Source: Sphagnum magellanicum
Taxonomy: Eukaryota; Streptophyta; Sphagnopsida; Sphagnales; Sphagnaceae
NCBI GenBank assembly: GCA_021904315.1
Contig: CM038914.1
Span: forward strand, 21,253,065-21,317,064
Reading direction: 5' to 3'
Length of the DNA stretch: 64,000 nt
The notes under the pieces are model-generated. The model saw nothing but the letters and a program-made list of their open reading frames with translations, was not told the DNA's origin and made no database searches. This document shows positions 47,716 to 59,699 of this stretch, in pieces. How positions within the stretch are numbered: the first letter of the stretch is position 1; each line of letters opens with the position of its first letter. Both the position numbers and the translations under genes were made by a program.

Positions 47716-50450
47716 TGCACACAGGCCTTAGTGGCTACTTTATCTTTGGTCTCCCCTTTTCAGATGGTGCCCTTCCCCTAGAGCTCTCATTCCTCTCTTC
47801 CCACTCAGGGCCCATCATTTTCATTGGAGTCTAGCCTTAAGGCGAGCATGGGAATATGCTCGAATTGTGAAGGCTCTTGCCCCCCTGCATCAACTTCAAT
47901 CTCTTTAGAGATCATTTCTACTTTACAAGCTCTTCATCCTTCAGATTCATTCTTATCATGCTTAGATTTTTTGATGGAGTTCTAGCCAAACGTAAATTTG
48001 GAGTTTTCCTTATACATGTTCAAGTCGACATTTACCCATTCAACTCACCTTTTAGCTAGAGAGCCTTCAAGTATGGTATTCAAACACCTTCAAGACTTGT
48101 TTAACCCAAAGGACTTAGCTACAACTTTTCCCAATTATTTCTAATCTATTCTTATGTAGCAGTAAGGTGTATCCTTGGGAGTATAGTCAAGGCCCTTTGT
48201 CCTACTAGGTTGTTAACTTTGGTCAAGCCTTTTGGTGGCATTTGCTCAATAGTAGTTAGCGATGTTTTTTATCAATTGGTGAATAGGACCCTTTGCCTTT
48301 AGTTTTACGATGCATTTGTCACTCATTTATCCCCCCATTAGTTTGGGGTCACAATCAAGGGGGGCTAGAGGCAGTGGTGTACAATATTCAAGTAATTTTA
48401 TATGTTCACCCGGATTGGGTGGTGTTGTAAATAAACATGCAAATGCCTTCAACATTATTTCCCATAGGGTTATATTCCAAGAGTTGCATGTTGTGAATAA
48501 GCAATTGTTTCAATTCATACCTTTCATCTGTTCCTTTTATGCTCCCTAGCTCCTTCTTTTTTTTAATCATCACTCCCTTCAAGGTGAGTCTATCTATTAG
48601 TTAGTCTTCCATTGGTACTTGTAAGGGGGATCTGTTGGGTGCTCCTCTTTTTGCCTTAGCTCATTTCTACGCACGTCATAATTCGATGGCCCTTTCCCCA
48701 TCTTGTTTATTTCTTTCTATCGTAAATGACACCCACATCATTAAGCATGCTTCAATTGTTTCTCAAGTTTTTCATCATTTTTTCCCTAGTTAGATTTTGT
48801 AAACCTTGTGGTTTAGCCCAACAAATGTTCTCCTTGGTCTCCTTTAGGGTTGCCTTTAAGGTTTTTGCTTCCATCAAGTTTTTATACCCCTACTAAAAGC
48901 ATTAGGGTTTTGGGTGTTCCTTTGGGGTCCTTTTCCTTCAATTCTTAATTTTTTCCAAGATGTTTTGGATGATGATGTTCAACACATAAATGTCTTTCTT
49001 AAGTTGGGGGATGTGTAGGTGGTATTTTGGGATTCTCACTCATTGTTTTGCACAAAGGCCTTATTACCTTCTTCATTCTTCCCCCTATTCCTAGATTTTC
49101 AACATCAGTTAACCTCCTTTGATTCATCTTTCATTCGCAAATTTGGGAAACTCTTAAGGCTAAGTTCTTTCCACTCCCTTAGTTTGTTGAAAAGCTTCTT
49201 TTCCCATCTCTAAAGGTGGGATAAGTCTAGTCTATGCGGGGGTTATTGCCCTAGTAGCATACTTGGGGGGTTAAGGGCTCATCATCCCAATCATTGCATT
49301 TAGATTTTTGTAGGACAACCACCCATTTTTATTGGGGACTATAGGGGTGAACAATTTAGGTCCACTTCCATTCCAAGTTCACCTTAGGTGGGTTCATGAC
49401 CTTCTACCTCCAATTGTTCAAACTTCCATCCCACCATTTGAACAACTATCAAAGAAAAGAACAAATCGTCTTCAAGAGAAAATATCATAAAATGGGCACG
49501 AGCATTCATTTTCTAGCATCATCTCAAAGATGTCTTCAAATTGTCATCACGTTCGATTGAAATCTTGTGTAGGCCCAAGTTTAGGTGTTTAGCTTTCTGC
49601 CCACCTAGTTATCCCATACTTTAAGATGGTTTCTAAAAACATTTCTTTAGCATTATGCATTGGATTAGGCTTCCCCCATCCCACGACTTGTGGTCTTTAT
49701 TAATGCATATGCAAGCCAGGCCATAAATTCGACAAGGATACACCTACTTTGTTGAGTTCATGGGGGAGAATGCATAACCACACATGATGCAATTCGAAAT
49801 TATTTCGCCTTCACTGCTAGGGATGTCGAGTTCCATGTTTTGTGTGAACAAACACATGTTTTTTCGACACCTTCTCTTTAATCATCAAGGTGACAAGTGG
49901 ATATTGTGCTTACAGTAGATGGTATTTGTATTTTGACAAATGTAATAATTGTTGACTTAATTTGTGCAAATGTAGTTTCACAAGCCACTTCTTCCTAGGG
50001 AATGGTTGCGATGATTACAGCTCAAGCAAATATTGTGTCATATTACGACCAACACCTTAAGGATGATTTCATCCCTTTAATAATAGAGATATTTAGGTGT
50101 TTACACTAGCAAGTGGACGATTGCCTTCCTTGATGTGCTAACATGGCATGGTTAATGAAGGGCTTTGGAAGTCCTATTCTTTCAATTATAGGTTCATTTT
50201 ATAGGCAGAAGGTGTTAATGGCTCATTATAAAGTTAAAGTTGCCACTATTTTGTGTATCATGTCGAGTGGTTGTGGCAATAAGAAAGGCCTCTTCTAGGC
50301 TTGGTGTCCTTCCATGTTTTTCACCCATCTACTTGCATAACTTGTTTTGTGCTACTTGTGATGGGTTTAGGTCTTAAATTTCATGATGGGTCAAGGTCCC
50401 ATTGTGCGTTCTACATTTTTAAGTGTGTTTTTTTATTTGGACTTTGATTT
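47716..50450. other. Intergenic DNA, nothing recognised
   Basis: AT- and T-rich plus strand with many CTT and CCTTT words and no frame longer than about 80 codons. It may be old retrotransposon sequence belonging to the LTR-like block that follows, but no coding signature was found. Confidence 0.4.
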
Positions 50451-50454
50451 ATTT

Positions 50455-51290
50455 TTCTTCTCTCATTCCTAACACGCTCCCAAGTCCCTAGTTAGCCCCA
50501 AGTTGGGCCTAAGTTACTTGAGTTGTGGAATTATGGGGGACGTGAGGCACGCTCCCAACTCTCAGCACTAAAAGGGGTAGAAGGGCGTGCTGAAACTCCG
50601 AGATGGGACTAGGAAAAGTGACAAGCTATTCACTTACTCAAACATGCATCAAACCAACCAACAAGTTAGTTAGTTCACATTCTGGAGCACCCTTGGTGCT
50701 AGGACAAGCCACGGGCAACTCTTGACTCACCATGGCCCGGACTCGGGGGAAGCCACCACCTTCCCCCATATAGTATACTATGTGCCTCTCTATGGCACCC
50801 ACATCCGAATGGCTTTTTGTCCTGGGATTCCCAAGGAGGAGTCCCGAAATTGTCCTAGTTTAGACTCTCGGGACTTTGCACTACCATAACTCTTTGCTTA
50901 GACCTCCGATTGGGATGAGGTCTAAAGCAAAGTTTTAGCTCTCCTCGAGAGCTTTCCAACGGTGTGTCGCACTCCACTTGCACGCACCGGGGTCGAGTCG
51001 ATTCGCGACGTTTAGTGGTCGGAGTCAAACTGCCACAGTTTGACTCCCAACCCTTCTTTTTGCCATAACTTGTGCTATAGATGTCCAAATGGCCCATGCG
51101 AGGCCATTTTCGACATCTACACTTCAATAGCTTTCCAATGATATAAAGAACACCCCAATGGGAGGTGTTTTGACCCTTACAATCGAACTCTGAAGTTTCG
51201 GGAGTCCTGGAGGACTCCCAAGTCCCCATTTCGGGAGTCTCATCCTCACATTCTCCCAAGTAGGGTTGCAACAATTCCCTTGTTGGGTGT
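50455..51290. mobile_element. Gypsy-like LTR sequence, possibly a solo LTR
   Basis: About 830 bp are clearly GC-richer than the flanks. Two internal blocks, near 50,882-50,960 and 51,060-51,145, each have CCATAACT, then GCT and a short step, TCCGATTGGGATGAGG or TCCAAATGGCCCATGCGAGG, and GCTTTCCAA. This paired layout is familiar from plant Ty3/gypsy LTRs. The exact ends and any 5-bp duplication could not be fixed, and no gag-pol is next to it. Confidence 0.45.
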
Positions 51291-51603
51291 TTTTCCTTTT
51301 TTCATTTATTTATTTATTTATTTAAACATCCTAGGCAAATAGGTGAATAATGTAAGTGGCAAAGTTTTTATTTTAAAATGGTTCAAATTCATGTTCAACG
51401 TTAAGTTCTAAAATACCCAAATCAAAAGTTTTGTGTTTTATTAGAATTTTCCTTGGAACAAGATTAGGTAATTGATTTTTTTCATAATAGAATTAAAACA
51501 TAAACCAAGGGTGTTGTTGATGAAACCCTACCAAAGGGGTGGTTACAAGGTAGGGTGGCTCATTTTTTGTGTCGCAATCTAATTTTTTGCATAATGGCAT
51601 CAT

Positions 51604-51753
51604 TACTACAAAATGTGGGTGTAGTTCATTAGTCCACGTTCCTTAGACCAGTGAATTCGCTACTTCTTCATTGGTCCCCCATTCACTACAATTGATGAAT
51701 TCACTCAAAATCCAGTGAAAATCACTTGGCATATGACACCTTTTGTTGTAGTG
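51604..51753. mobile_element. CACTA-type MITE, 150 bp
   Basis: The left end is TACTACAAAATGTGGGTG and the right end, reverse-complemented, is CACTACAACAAAAGGTGTCA, the CACTACAA-type terminus of CACTA elements. Each side is flanked by CAT (51,601-51,603 and 51,754-51,756), the expected 3-bp target-site duplication. Sub-terminal repeats with GTGAATTC are visible. Non-coding. Confidence 0.8.
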
Positions 51754-51759
51754 CATGCA

Positions 51760-53145
51760 TTTACATTCTATTAACATGACATAAAAACAATAATTTTCTA
51801 AATTTGTGGTGAGATTTAAATTTTCAACTTGAAAAAGAAGACATCTATAAAAAAAAATTGCAACATATATACACCAAATATATAGTAATGGACTTTTGAA
51901 GTTGAAAAATATGGATTAGTTTATTGTTTGTGCCTCTATATACATGCATTTTTGTGTATGAATTATATTTGGGATATATGATAGGGACTCAATATATGAT
52001 ATGTTAAAACAAAAAGAACATATCTGCAAAAAAATTGCTAAAAAACATTTGACCAAAAAAAAATTATGGACTTTTGAATGGCCTAAAATGAACCATATTT
52101 CCATTAATCCATGTCATAATCATTTTTGGGTGGATTTCAATTTTTATTTTGGTAACATGTACATTAAATAATTGTTTATAATGATTATTCTTCATATGGA
52201 CTTTTTAGTTCATTAACCACCATATAATTCCCCACTAAATTAATGATATCAAAATAAACTAACATTTTAACATCATAGTATGGACTTTTAGGGAGCGGAA
52301 CATTCATAAAAAATGAGCCACCTTAGAGTGCATATACCCAAAACAAAACACCTGATAATGGGAGAGAACAAGAAACAAAAAAAAGGACCAAAGTCCATGC
52401 AAGCAAAAAAGCCCCAAAGAGGTGAGCTACATGAAGGTAAGGGAGCCATTAAGTGTCAAAAGTGTTGTTCTTTTTTAAACAAGTTCAAGTTTCTAAATAC
52501 ATAAGTGTAATTTTTCAAAAAAATCAAAACCTTACCTTATTTTTTATGTAAGTACTTAATTTCAATTAATTGTAGATAATTAATATTATACATCATCTTT
52601 ATCTTGGGAGGTGGATAGGTTGAACAAATTAATACTTAAAAAAATATTTATGTTTAGATGTGTGTAATTTCTTTTTTAATTTAAATTTCTTGATGGAGTC
52701 AAAGTTGCAAGCATCCCTAGGCACATTTCAACTTAACTAACAACATTATTTCAAGGAATTCTCAAAATTTTAGCTAGCAAGTATAAATGTGGCAACACTT
52801 TCCCAAAAAAAAAAATTACCATTTGAAGGCAATTTTTTTGCCAAAAAAGGAAATTTTGTAGCAAAACATTAATTTTTTTTTTAAATGTCATTTTTTGATG
52901 ATTTTTCACCCCAAAAAAAGATTGGTGTGTAATGGAAATATAATTGAACTCTATCTTAAACTAGATTGAACTCCACTTTTATTAAAAAAAAGATCAAAAT
53001 TTAAGTTTTAGAATTCCAAAAAATCAATGTCGTGATTAAACTAGAGATTATATCAAAAGCTTTAAAACTTCATAAAAGGTATCAAAGGTTCCTTCTAAAA
53101 TAAAAATCAACAATTGAATAATACTAATTATTAAATTGGTAGATA
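51760..53145. other. AT-rich intergenic DNA
   Basis: Very AT-rich with long A and T runs; no gene or element recognised. Confidence 0.5.
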
Positions 53146-53149
53146 AATA

Positions 53150-53315
53150 GGTAAAACACTTGATGACTACTAACTACTAGGTAGGCATTACAAAAATACG
53201 TGTAAATGGTTAGTACATAATTAATCCATGTGATTAACTATGGCACAAAAATGCAATGAAAAAGTGTTTCCTATCCACATACCATTCATTTACATGGTGT
53301 GGTTGTTTATTCTAA
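53150..53315 (-). mobile_element. Partial family A TIR element
   Basis: Read in reverse complement, it carries the left-end block of family A: ACCACACCATGTAAATGAAT, GGTATGTGGATAGGAAACAC and TTAGCTA-like text, as in the 9.28 kb copy. The other half is missing. Confidence 0.5.
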
Positions 53316-54179
53316 TGCCATGATGCATCAATATTATGAACATGCTTCACATCTTGCAATCCTAAATTTCAAATGTGAAATAATAAAGAAATTAGTGTTG
53401 TGCATGTTTTAATGTTGGGAAGTATATGGTTTATCATATACCATCATCATAATGGTATAGAAATTTCCAAAATATCATAATAATATAAGTATTAGACAAA
53501 TTGTCAACTTTAGATATGAATGTGGAATAACCAAATCTATAATTTCTAGAGAATGATATGAATATAAATCCATGCAAAGACTAATGCTAGTAACTATTCA
53601 ACATGATTATTGTTATTATGTGAAAATGAAAAAATCCATCACATTTCAAAATGTTAGGCATTTAAATTTCTAATGCTTGGAATGAAGGAAAATAAAATGC
53701 TTTAAAGATAGAAAAAAAATTGTGAATTTCCATTATATACAAAGGAATTTTCACATTAAGGATTCAACCTCTCATTGGCACCTTGTGGTTTTGATGATGT
53801 TCAAACATTTGCTTCTGTCATAGGTGTAACTATCAAAAACATTTCAATTAACTTAGTTAACTTGGTTAATTTCCACCACATGTTGATTGTGATCCACGAT
53901 TTCTTGAAACATTCAACATAACTTCATTTAGAACCACTAAACTTGAACTTGGCTACACAAAAAAAACTAGGTTTGGCATTCAAGCTAGGAAACAAAGTCT
54001 CTTTTTGTTGCTTCACTTCCATGAAACAAGTGCAATGGATTTCACATGTGTTCCCATGTTTGTAACCAAGGTTTCCAACTATGCAAATCTTGCTTCTATG
54101 GTGTTGAACTAGCTTGGAGTTGGTTTGTGGGTCAACCTTTTATTGACCACACCTTTCCTCTTTAAACCTTTCCTTAGAT

Positions 54180-54480
54180 TATTTATAGTTATTTTACCCT
54201 AATCTATTCTAAACTATACCTTAAACTATTTTAAATTATTTTAAATTATTATACCCTATGTTATATTTTAGCCTAAGGTAAAATAGTTTAAAATGACTAA
54301 GAATAGCCTAGAATAACTTAAGGTGGCATATTTATACTAACCAAAAATAACCTAAGAGAAAATATCTTATAAATAACCTAAGGTGCAATAATTTATAACC
54401 AAAAAATAGCCTAGGGTAAACTACCTTAGAATAACCTAGGGTGAATTAACCTAAAATAACCTAGGTTCACATGGTTTAAA
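54180..54480. repeat. Degenerate CCTAAGG/TTAAACTA low-complexity array
   Basis: Irregular repeats of CTAAACTA, TTTTAAATTA, AACCTAAGG and GCCTAGGGTAAA. It resembles the arrays at 470-610 and 5745-6150. No fixed unit length. Confidence 0.65.
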
Positions 54481-55911
54481 CCTCACCCTTCGCCTAATAA
54501 ACCCATTGGTACCATTCAAAATGTCTTTTGTTTCGAAATCCTATGCCACCTTCGTGATGAACCCTAACCCAAAACCCTAGGTTCCAAACCTTAATTCCTA
54601 AAGGATGTTGAACATGCAAGATTAGGCTAACCTTAATTTTAAATAGTAGGCGCAATCACAAAAACATTCACAAAGTCAACACAACTTGGGCACACTATGA
54701 ACACAACAAATGTGGATTATTGGCCATCAACTTGATTTCACCCCCACAAACAATCATTGGGACAACTAACGATCAAATCCGAAATATACGCAATATCATG
54801 AAAACCAATTTACCAATTTTTTTTTCCCCATTAATTCCAACCTTGTTTAGTGGATAAATGCATGGGTGGGTTTTAACTTTTGACTAGTAAACTCCAACAT
54901 GGTAATCTATGTTTAAAGATTTCATCATGGAGTTACAAATTATTCACATAGTACTTAAAACTTTCAAGTCCTAAGATTTTGTCACAAAATTACAAGCCCA
55001 ACCAAACCCAACATTTTCTTCTAACGTGACTAAAACACATGCATAACCTTAATCACCACAAAGTGGGAATGAATTTTTTTCATGCAACACAAATTCCCAC
55101 TTTCATAATTTCTCATTTTTATGATATAAATTCAAAAGGTGATGGCATGACTATCCCCATTCATTGATGGCATGGCACTCTAGCACCACTTGTGAATTAT
55201 ACAAATGGGTGTTTATTGGCACAAGCACTAAACATTTGACAAAAAAATGGTTTACATGGACTAGGCCCTACACATATCAAAACTCTCCAAAACTTTATGT
55301 CTCCAAAGAACTTCAAACTCCCCATACATGTAGGCCTCCTCTCCAAGATTCCAATGGCATAAATGGATGTCATATGTCAAAGATGTGAATTTTTGAAGAA
55401 AATGCCCAATTAATTCCAAATTAAAATTTTTAATTTTTTTTCTTTGTCTAATCACAGGGGTTGAAATGTTTGAAAAATAAAAATAAAAAACCATGTCCAA
55501 TCATTAACCCCATGTTTGGCTATTAATTGGATGAATAATGGATAAATGATTTTTTTGAATAAATGGAATATCTAGAGTATGGATGAAAGGTGGCCTTCAT
55601 GGATGTAAAATTCAAAAAAAAAAAACTCAATTCTAATTAAAAATAAACTAAATCTATGCAACATGGTAGGTTTGGATTGTTGTTGAACATGTTTAATTTC
55701 AAGCCTTAAGTTTGAAAGATCCAAAAAATGAAAAACAAAAAGAAAGTCCAAGTTAAAATTGTTTTGGACCCCCCTATCATGAGGCTTTTATAAGCCTTGT
55801 GAACCCCCTAAACATCTTGAACTTGGTAGGTTCAACCTAGGTTTGGGCAAGCTTGGAATTTTTGTTAATAATGGTGATGGGACTCTAAACTCTTCCCACC
55901 ACCCAGCTCCT

Positions 55912-55945
55912 CCCCCCCTCCCCCCCCCCCCCCCCCCCCCCCCCC
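55912..55945. repeat. Poly-C homopolymer tract
   Basis: Seven C, a T, then 26 consecutive C (55,920-55,945). The length is likely unstable in sequencing and assembly. Confidence 0.9.
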
Positions 55946-57100
55946 ATCCTTCTACAATAGAAACCTCCTAAACTATTGTTGTCATTTTTTTGGTGATTCA
56001 AAAGGGTGTTCACCTACAATGCATAAGAAGCCAAGCCCAAAAACTTTCAAAAGAAAAACCACACAAACATGTGTGCCAAACCTTGCAACAAAACTTACAT
56101 AAACATACCACAAGAAATTTGTATCAACATAAAAACAAGTTTTGGAATCTCAAACATTAAACAAAAGTGATTTGAAATCATAAACACATGGGTTTTATAC
56201 CCAAATCATGAAAAGTTTGGAACCCCATTCATACAATTTTAGGCTAATTTATCATTAAACACAATTAATTAGACCAACCTAACGATAGGGTGTGATCACA
56301 TTCAAATGAGCCAAAGACCATGTCGAACAACCAAAAAATTGCATATCAAACATATTTATGTAATGTCACTTTAATGTCATGTTAATGAAAAAAAATTGTG
56401 CTAAATGATATATATATATATATGAGTGTCAAAAAGATTTTTTAAAAAATCATTTAATTTAATAAATTGAGTTTTGGTTTTAGTAAAGGACTTTTGAACT
56501 TTAACACCAAAAAATCAAATTTATAAAACATTGGGCTAAGGACTCTTTTAATAAAGAAATTTGAATGGGAAAAAAATTGAAATGATGATTACCTACCATT
56601 CACATCCAAAAAACATTCATAATTTTAAAATTGTGGTACTTGAATTTTTTAGAAATTCAAAATATAATTGCAAAATGTTCAAATTTCAAAAGTCATTTAC
56701 CAAATGTAAATGGGTCATAATGTGTATGACATATGAGCAAAGTTGTGATTTATGATACAAAAAATTAAAGCTTAAAGTTGTTGACATATTTTAGCATGAT
56801 TTGAAATTATGATCATTTTTCAAAGCGAAATGTAGAATTTGGCAAAATATGTACACTTTTAGACAATTCATATCTATTCAAGAAGGGTTAACAAAAATCA
56901 TGTAATTTATTGGGGGAATTGTATATATTTTTACAAACATGTTGCAAAAAAAACTTTCAAAATTTCCTTTCTATGAAAAAATCAAAATGATCACAAAAAA
57001 CCCATTTGTGATTGAGTTATTTCTCACCATTGGCCCATTTGATAGTGATTGCAACCCACAACATAATTAATTACTTAATGGAATTCTTTTGACACCTTGT

Positions 57101-58400
57101 AGTTAAATTGATGAAAGGCTTCAAAGTTTAAATGCCCCAACCCATATGGACTTTAAACCCCATGTTTCATTGAATTATTGACATGATATTTTTCAATCTC
57201 CTCTTTTATATAATCTCTTGGTATCTTGACTTGTTTTGGGTTCATACCCATGTAGCACAAGTCATACTTGTTTACAAAATATTTTCTTGTAAAACTACAA
57301 CCTTCTACTAGATTAACACTGAATAATGGAAGAACCTCAATGTACAATAGTGTTGTGAAACCCTTGGCACTAAAACTAAAACTCTTGCCTTCTTTCTTTA
57401 CCTTCTCATTTCCATCATTGGGCCCACTTGTGGAAGGCATAACACTTGACATGATTGAGTACCAATAATTTGTCATGCTATGTCAAATGACATGATTAGA
57501 TGCATATGCTTGAAACAAACAAACAAACACATTTGCACATGGGCATATGCTAGAAGCTTTCATGCTTTGCAACATAACGCCTACACTTGATGTCATGTGC
57601 ACAACCTTTGAAACTCATTGACGCTTGAAAACAGGCAATGTAGTTAGGCAAGAAATGATAATTCAAATCAAAATCCCTACAAAAGGAAAGTTGTGGACTC
57701 CACATTTGCTATTTTTGGTCCATGTTAAGGTGCAACCACCCTTAATAACATAATGTTGGTAGATTCTTCAAAAAAAATCCTTTTACAAACTTGAGTACAT
57801 CATTGCATCATTTTTGTCAATCATCTCCACCTATCCATCCTTGATGGCAAATTGAGTTATGGCCAACATTGCTTTTTGGACCTCCTTTTGACCTATGAAT
57901 GAACCACATCTAAAATAACAATGTAGTAGAACCCCCCATGTCATGAATGTACATATCCTACCAATCAAAATTAATAGCTTAATTTTAATTTGCACCTTGC
58001 ACCTAAAAAAAACACATATAATCCTTATATGTTACCTTCACATGTGCATTTAAATATCAAAATTTAATATTAGTGCCCTCTTTAGTTTAATATCACATCC
58101 AACCTAATATGTGAACTACCCATGTTTTCATAATACACCAACAATATTGGACTAAATGAAGTGGCCTTGCTACCCAAAAAGACAACTTTATACCTTTAGA
58201 TTATGATGAATTGAAATTTTGTTCCATATTGTCATAATCATCATTTTGAGAGGTGACTACCATTTCCTCAACCCATACTTGGGTTAGGGTTATCAATTCA
58301 CAATCCCCAAGTCCCATGTTACAAAGGGGGCAACTACTTCTTCAAAAGTAACCTTCAAACCTATGTGATCAACATTGTTTCTTGCATCAAATAACACAAG
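57101..58400. other. Decayed sequence, possibly the remainder of the CACTA relic
   Basis: The minus frame at 57,153-57,476 (107 codons) is Lys-rich and unrecognised. The region lies downstream of the transposase text in its reading direction, so it may be element-derived, but this is a guess. Confidence 0.25.
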
Positions 58401-58429
58401 CTTTAGATTAGGATCCTTACTAAATTCTA

Positions 58430-59660
58430 ACATGCACACTTTTAGTTTTTGACATGACACAACCTTCCAATTCTTTAATGACCTAACATCGATTGCAAAA
58501 AAATGTGCTCAACATCCATTGGAAAAGCAAATGATTAGGCCAAAAGATGGGTTAGATGTTCAAAGTTGACCAAAGTAAAACCATATTCATTGTTCCTCAC
58601 TATTGCACTTGATCCTTCCAATTTACAAAACCACAATCCATGTACATTTTCAAATAATCAAGTAAATGTTTATGAAACCTAAGTTTTTAAAAAGATTGAT
58701 TGTCAAATAATTAGAACCAATTGTTCTTTGAAGTTCCTTTATTGTGACTTTTAAAGAAAGACCATGTTTTCTTAAAATGGAACTGTTAGGATGTAGTAGT
58801 TCGAACCTTGTGTACCTAAGGTACTAGGAACGTTTGCCTGATACACCAACTATAAATGATGGGCCTACGTGCTAATATATGGTAGTTGGAAAAAAATGTT
58901 CTTTTGTTTTACACCATGTGTATGGACTAGGCCCTCCTTGTCATTTTGTGCCTTTGTTATACTTAATAGCCATTCCTCACATTGCTCTACTCCTTTTGGA
59001 AATTCAATTGCAAAAATATTTATTAGTGTGCATCTACGATTTGGTTGCCCATTGAAGGCAACACGATTCCTCCCATATGGATGGGCTCTACCAAGGTAAC
59101 ATTAGTGCCTCAAATACACATTGTTTTTCAAGTGCACAAAATGTTGAATATTCACATTTGTACCACATGTAGAGGGCATGCCATGTAGCCCTTCACTTGA
59201 CATCCCACAAATAAGTCATATGCAGGAAAATCGTGAATGTTAATTTCCACATATAAATGGTTCCAAGACAAAATGAATTTGACCCGTTTGACCTTGGCAC
59301 ATCAACTATTTTGACCCCTTCACATAGCCATTCCAACTCCTCAACCAAAGGTTGCAAATACACATCTATGTTTTCATTTTTTATGGACATTTAAACTAAT
59401 ATTAATAATGTTAGCATCATAAAAATCTTCTTTGTTGTTAGCCATGGTGGCAAGTTGTAGTTTAGAAGGAACACCAACCATGATATGGTTGCATTTATTG
59501 ATGTTTGAAGGGTGGTGAGGAAGTCATTACTATTGGGATGCCAAAAAAGGAACATGTAGTTGCATAATGCAAGGCATGTAGAAACATGAAAGATGGTTGT
59601 GCTTAGAAAAGAATGTGCAAAAGCCATTTTTTGTGATGTGTGACTCATATGGAAAACCAA
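58430..59660 (-). pseudogene. TNP2: CACTA (En/Spm) TNP2-type transposase relic
   Basis: The minus strand, in order, reads NYNLPPWLTTKKIFMMLTLL (about 59,460-59,390), IDVYLQPLVEELEW then EGVKIVDVPR (59,370-59,260), CQVKGYMACP (about 59,200-59,170), and GRAHPYGRNRVAFNGQPN (about 59,095-59,040). These are the conserved blocks of the TNP2 transposase family (Transposase_21). Frames change between blocks and stops intervene. Further on, at about 58,620-58,430, NNEYGFTLVNFEHL and FPMDVEHIFFAIDVRSLKNW resemble the DUF4216 domain that accompanies many TNP2 proteins. The section between is missing or replaced. The gene is dead. Element ends were not found. Identification is by memory of the family. 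Confidence 0.82.
58780..58865 (-). mobile_element. tRNA-like segment, possible SINE head
   Basis: On the minus strand, TAGTTGGTGTATCAGG is followed about 46 nt later by AAGGTTCGAACTAC. This resembles the A-box and B-box of a pol III promoter at tRNA-like spacing. It falls between the two transposase-derived parts of the CACTA relic. The B-box is imperfect, and neither a tail nor a target-site duplication was found, so this is tentative. Confidence 0.3.
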
Positions 59661-59699
59661 ACCCCTTCATCAAAACATTTGGGTAAACATGTTGTGTGG

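Larger units (their letters stand above)
53316..57100. other. AT-rich intergenic DNA
   Basis: No gene recognised. It contains the CCTAAGG array (54,180-54,480), the poly-C tract (55,920-55,945) and a short (AT)n run near 56,410. Confidence 0.5.

Noticed and set aside
58780-58865. A functional tRNA gene on the minus strand.
   Set aside because: The B-box is imperfect and a cloverleaf could not be drawn. Only a tRNA-like or SINE-like label is kept, at low confidence.
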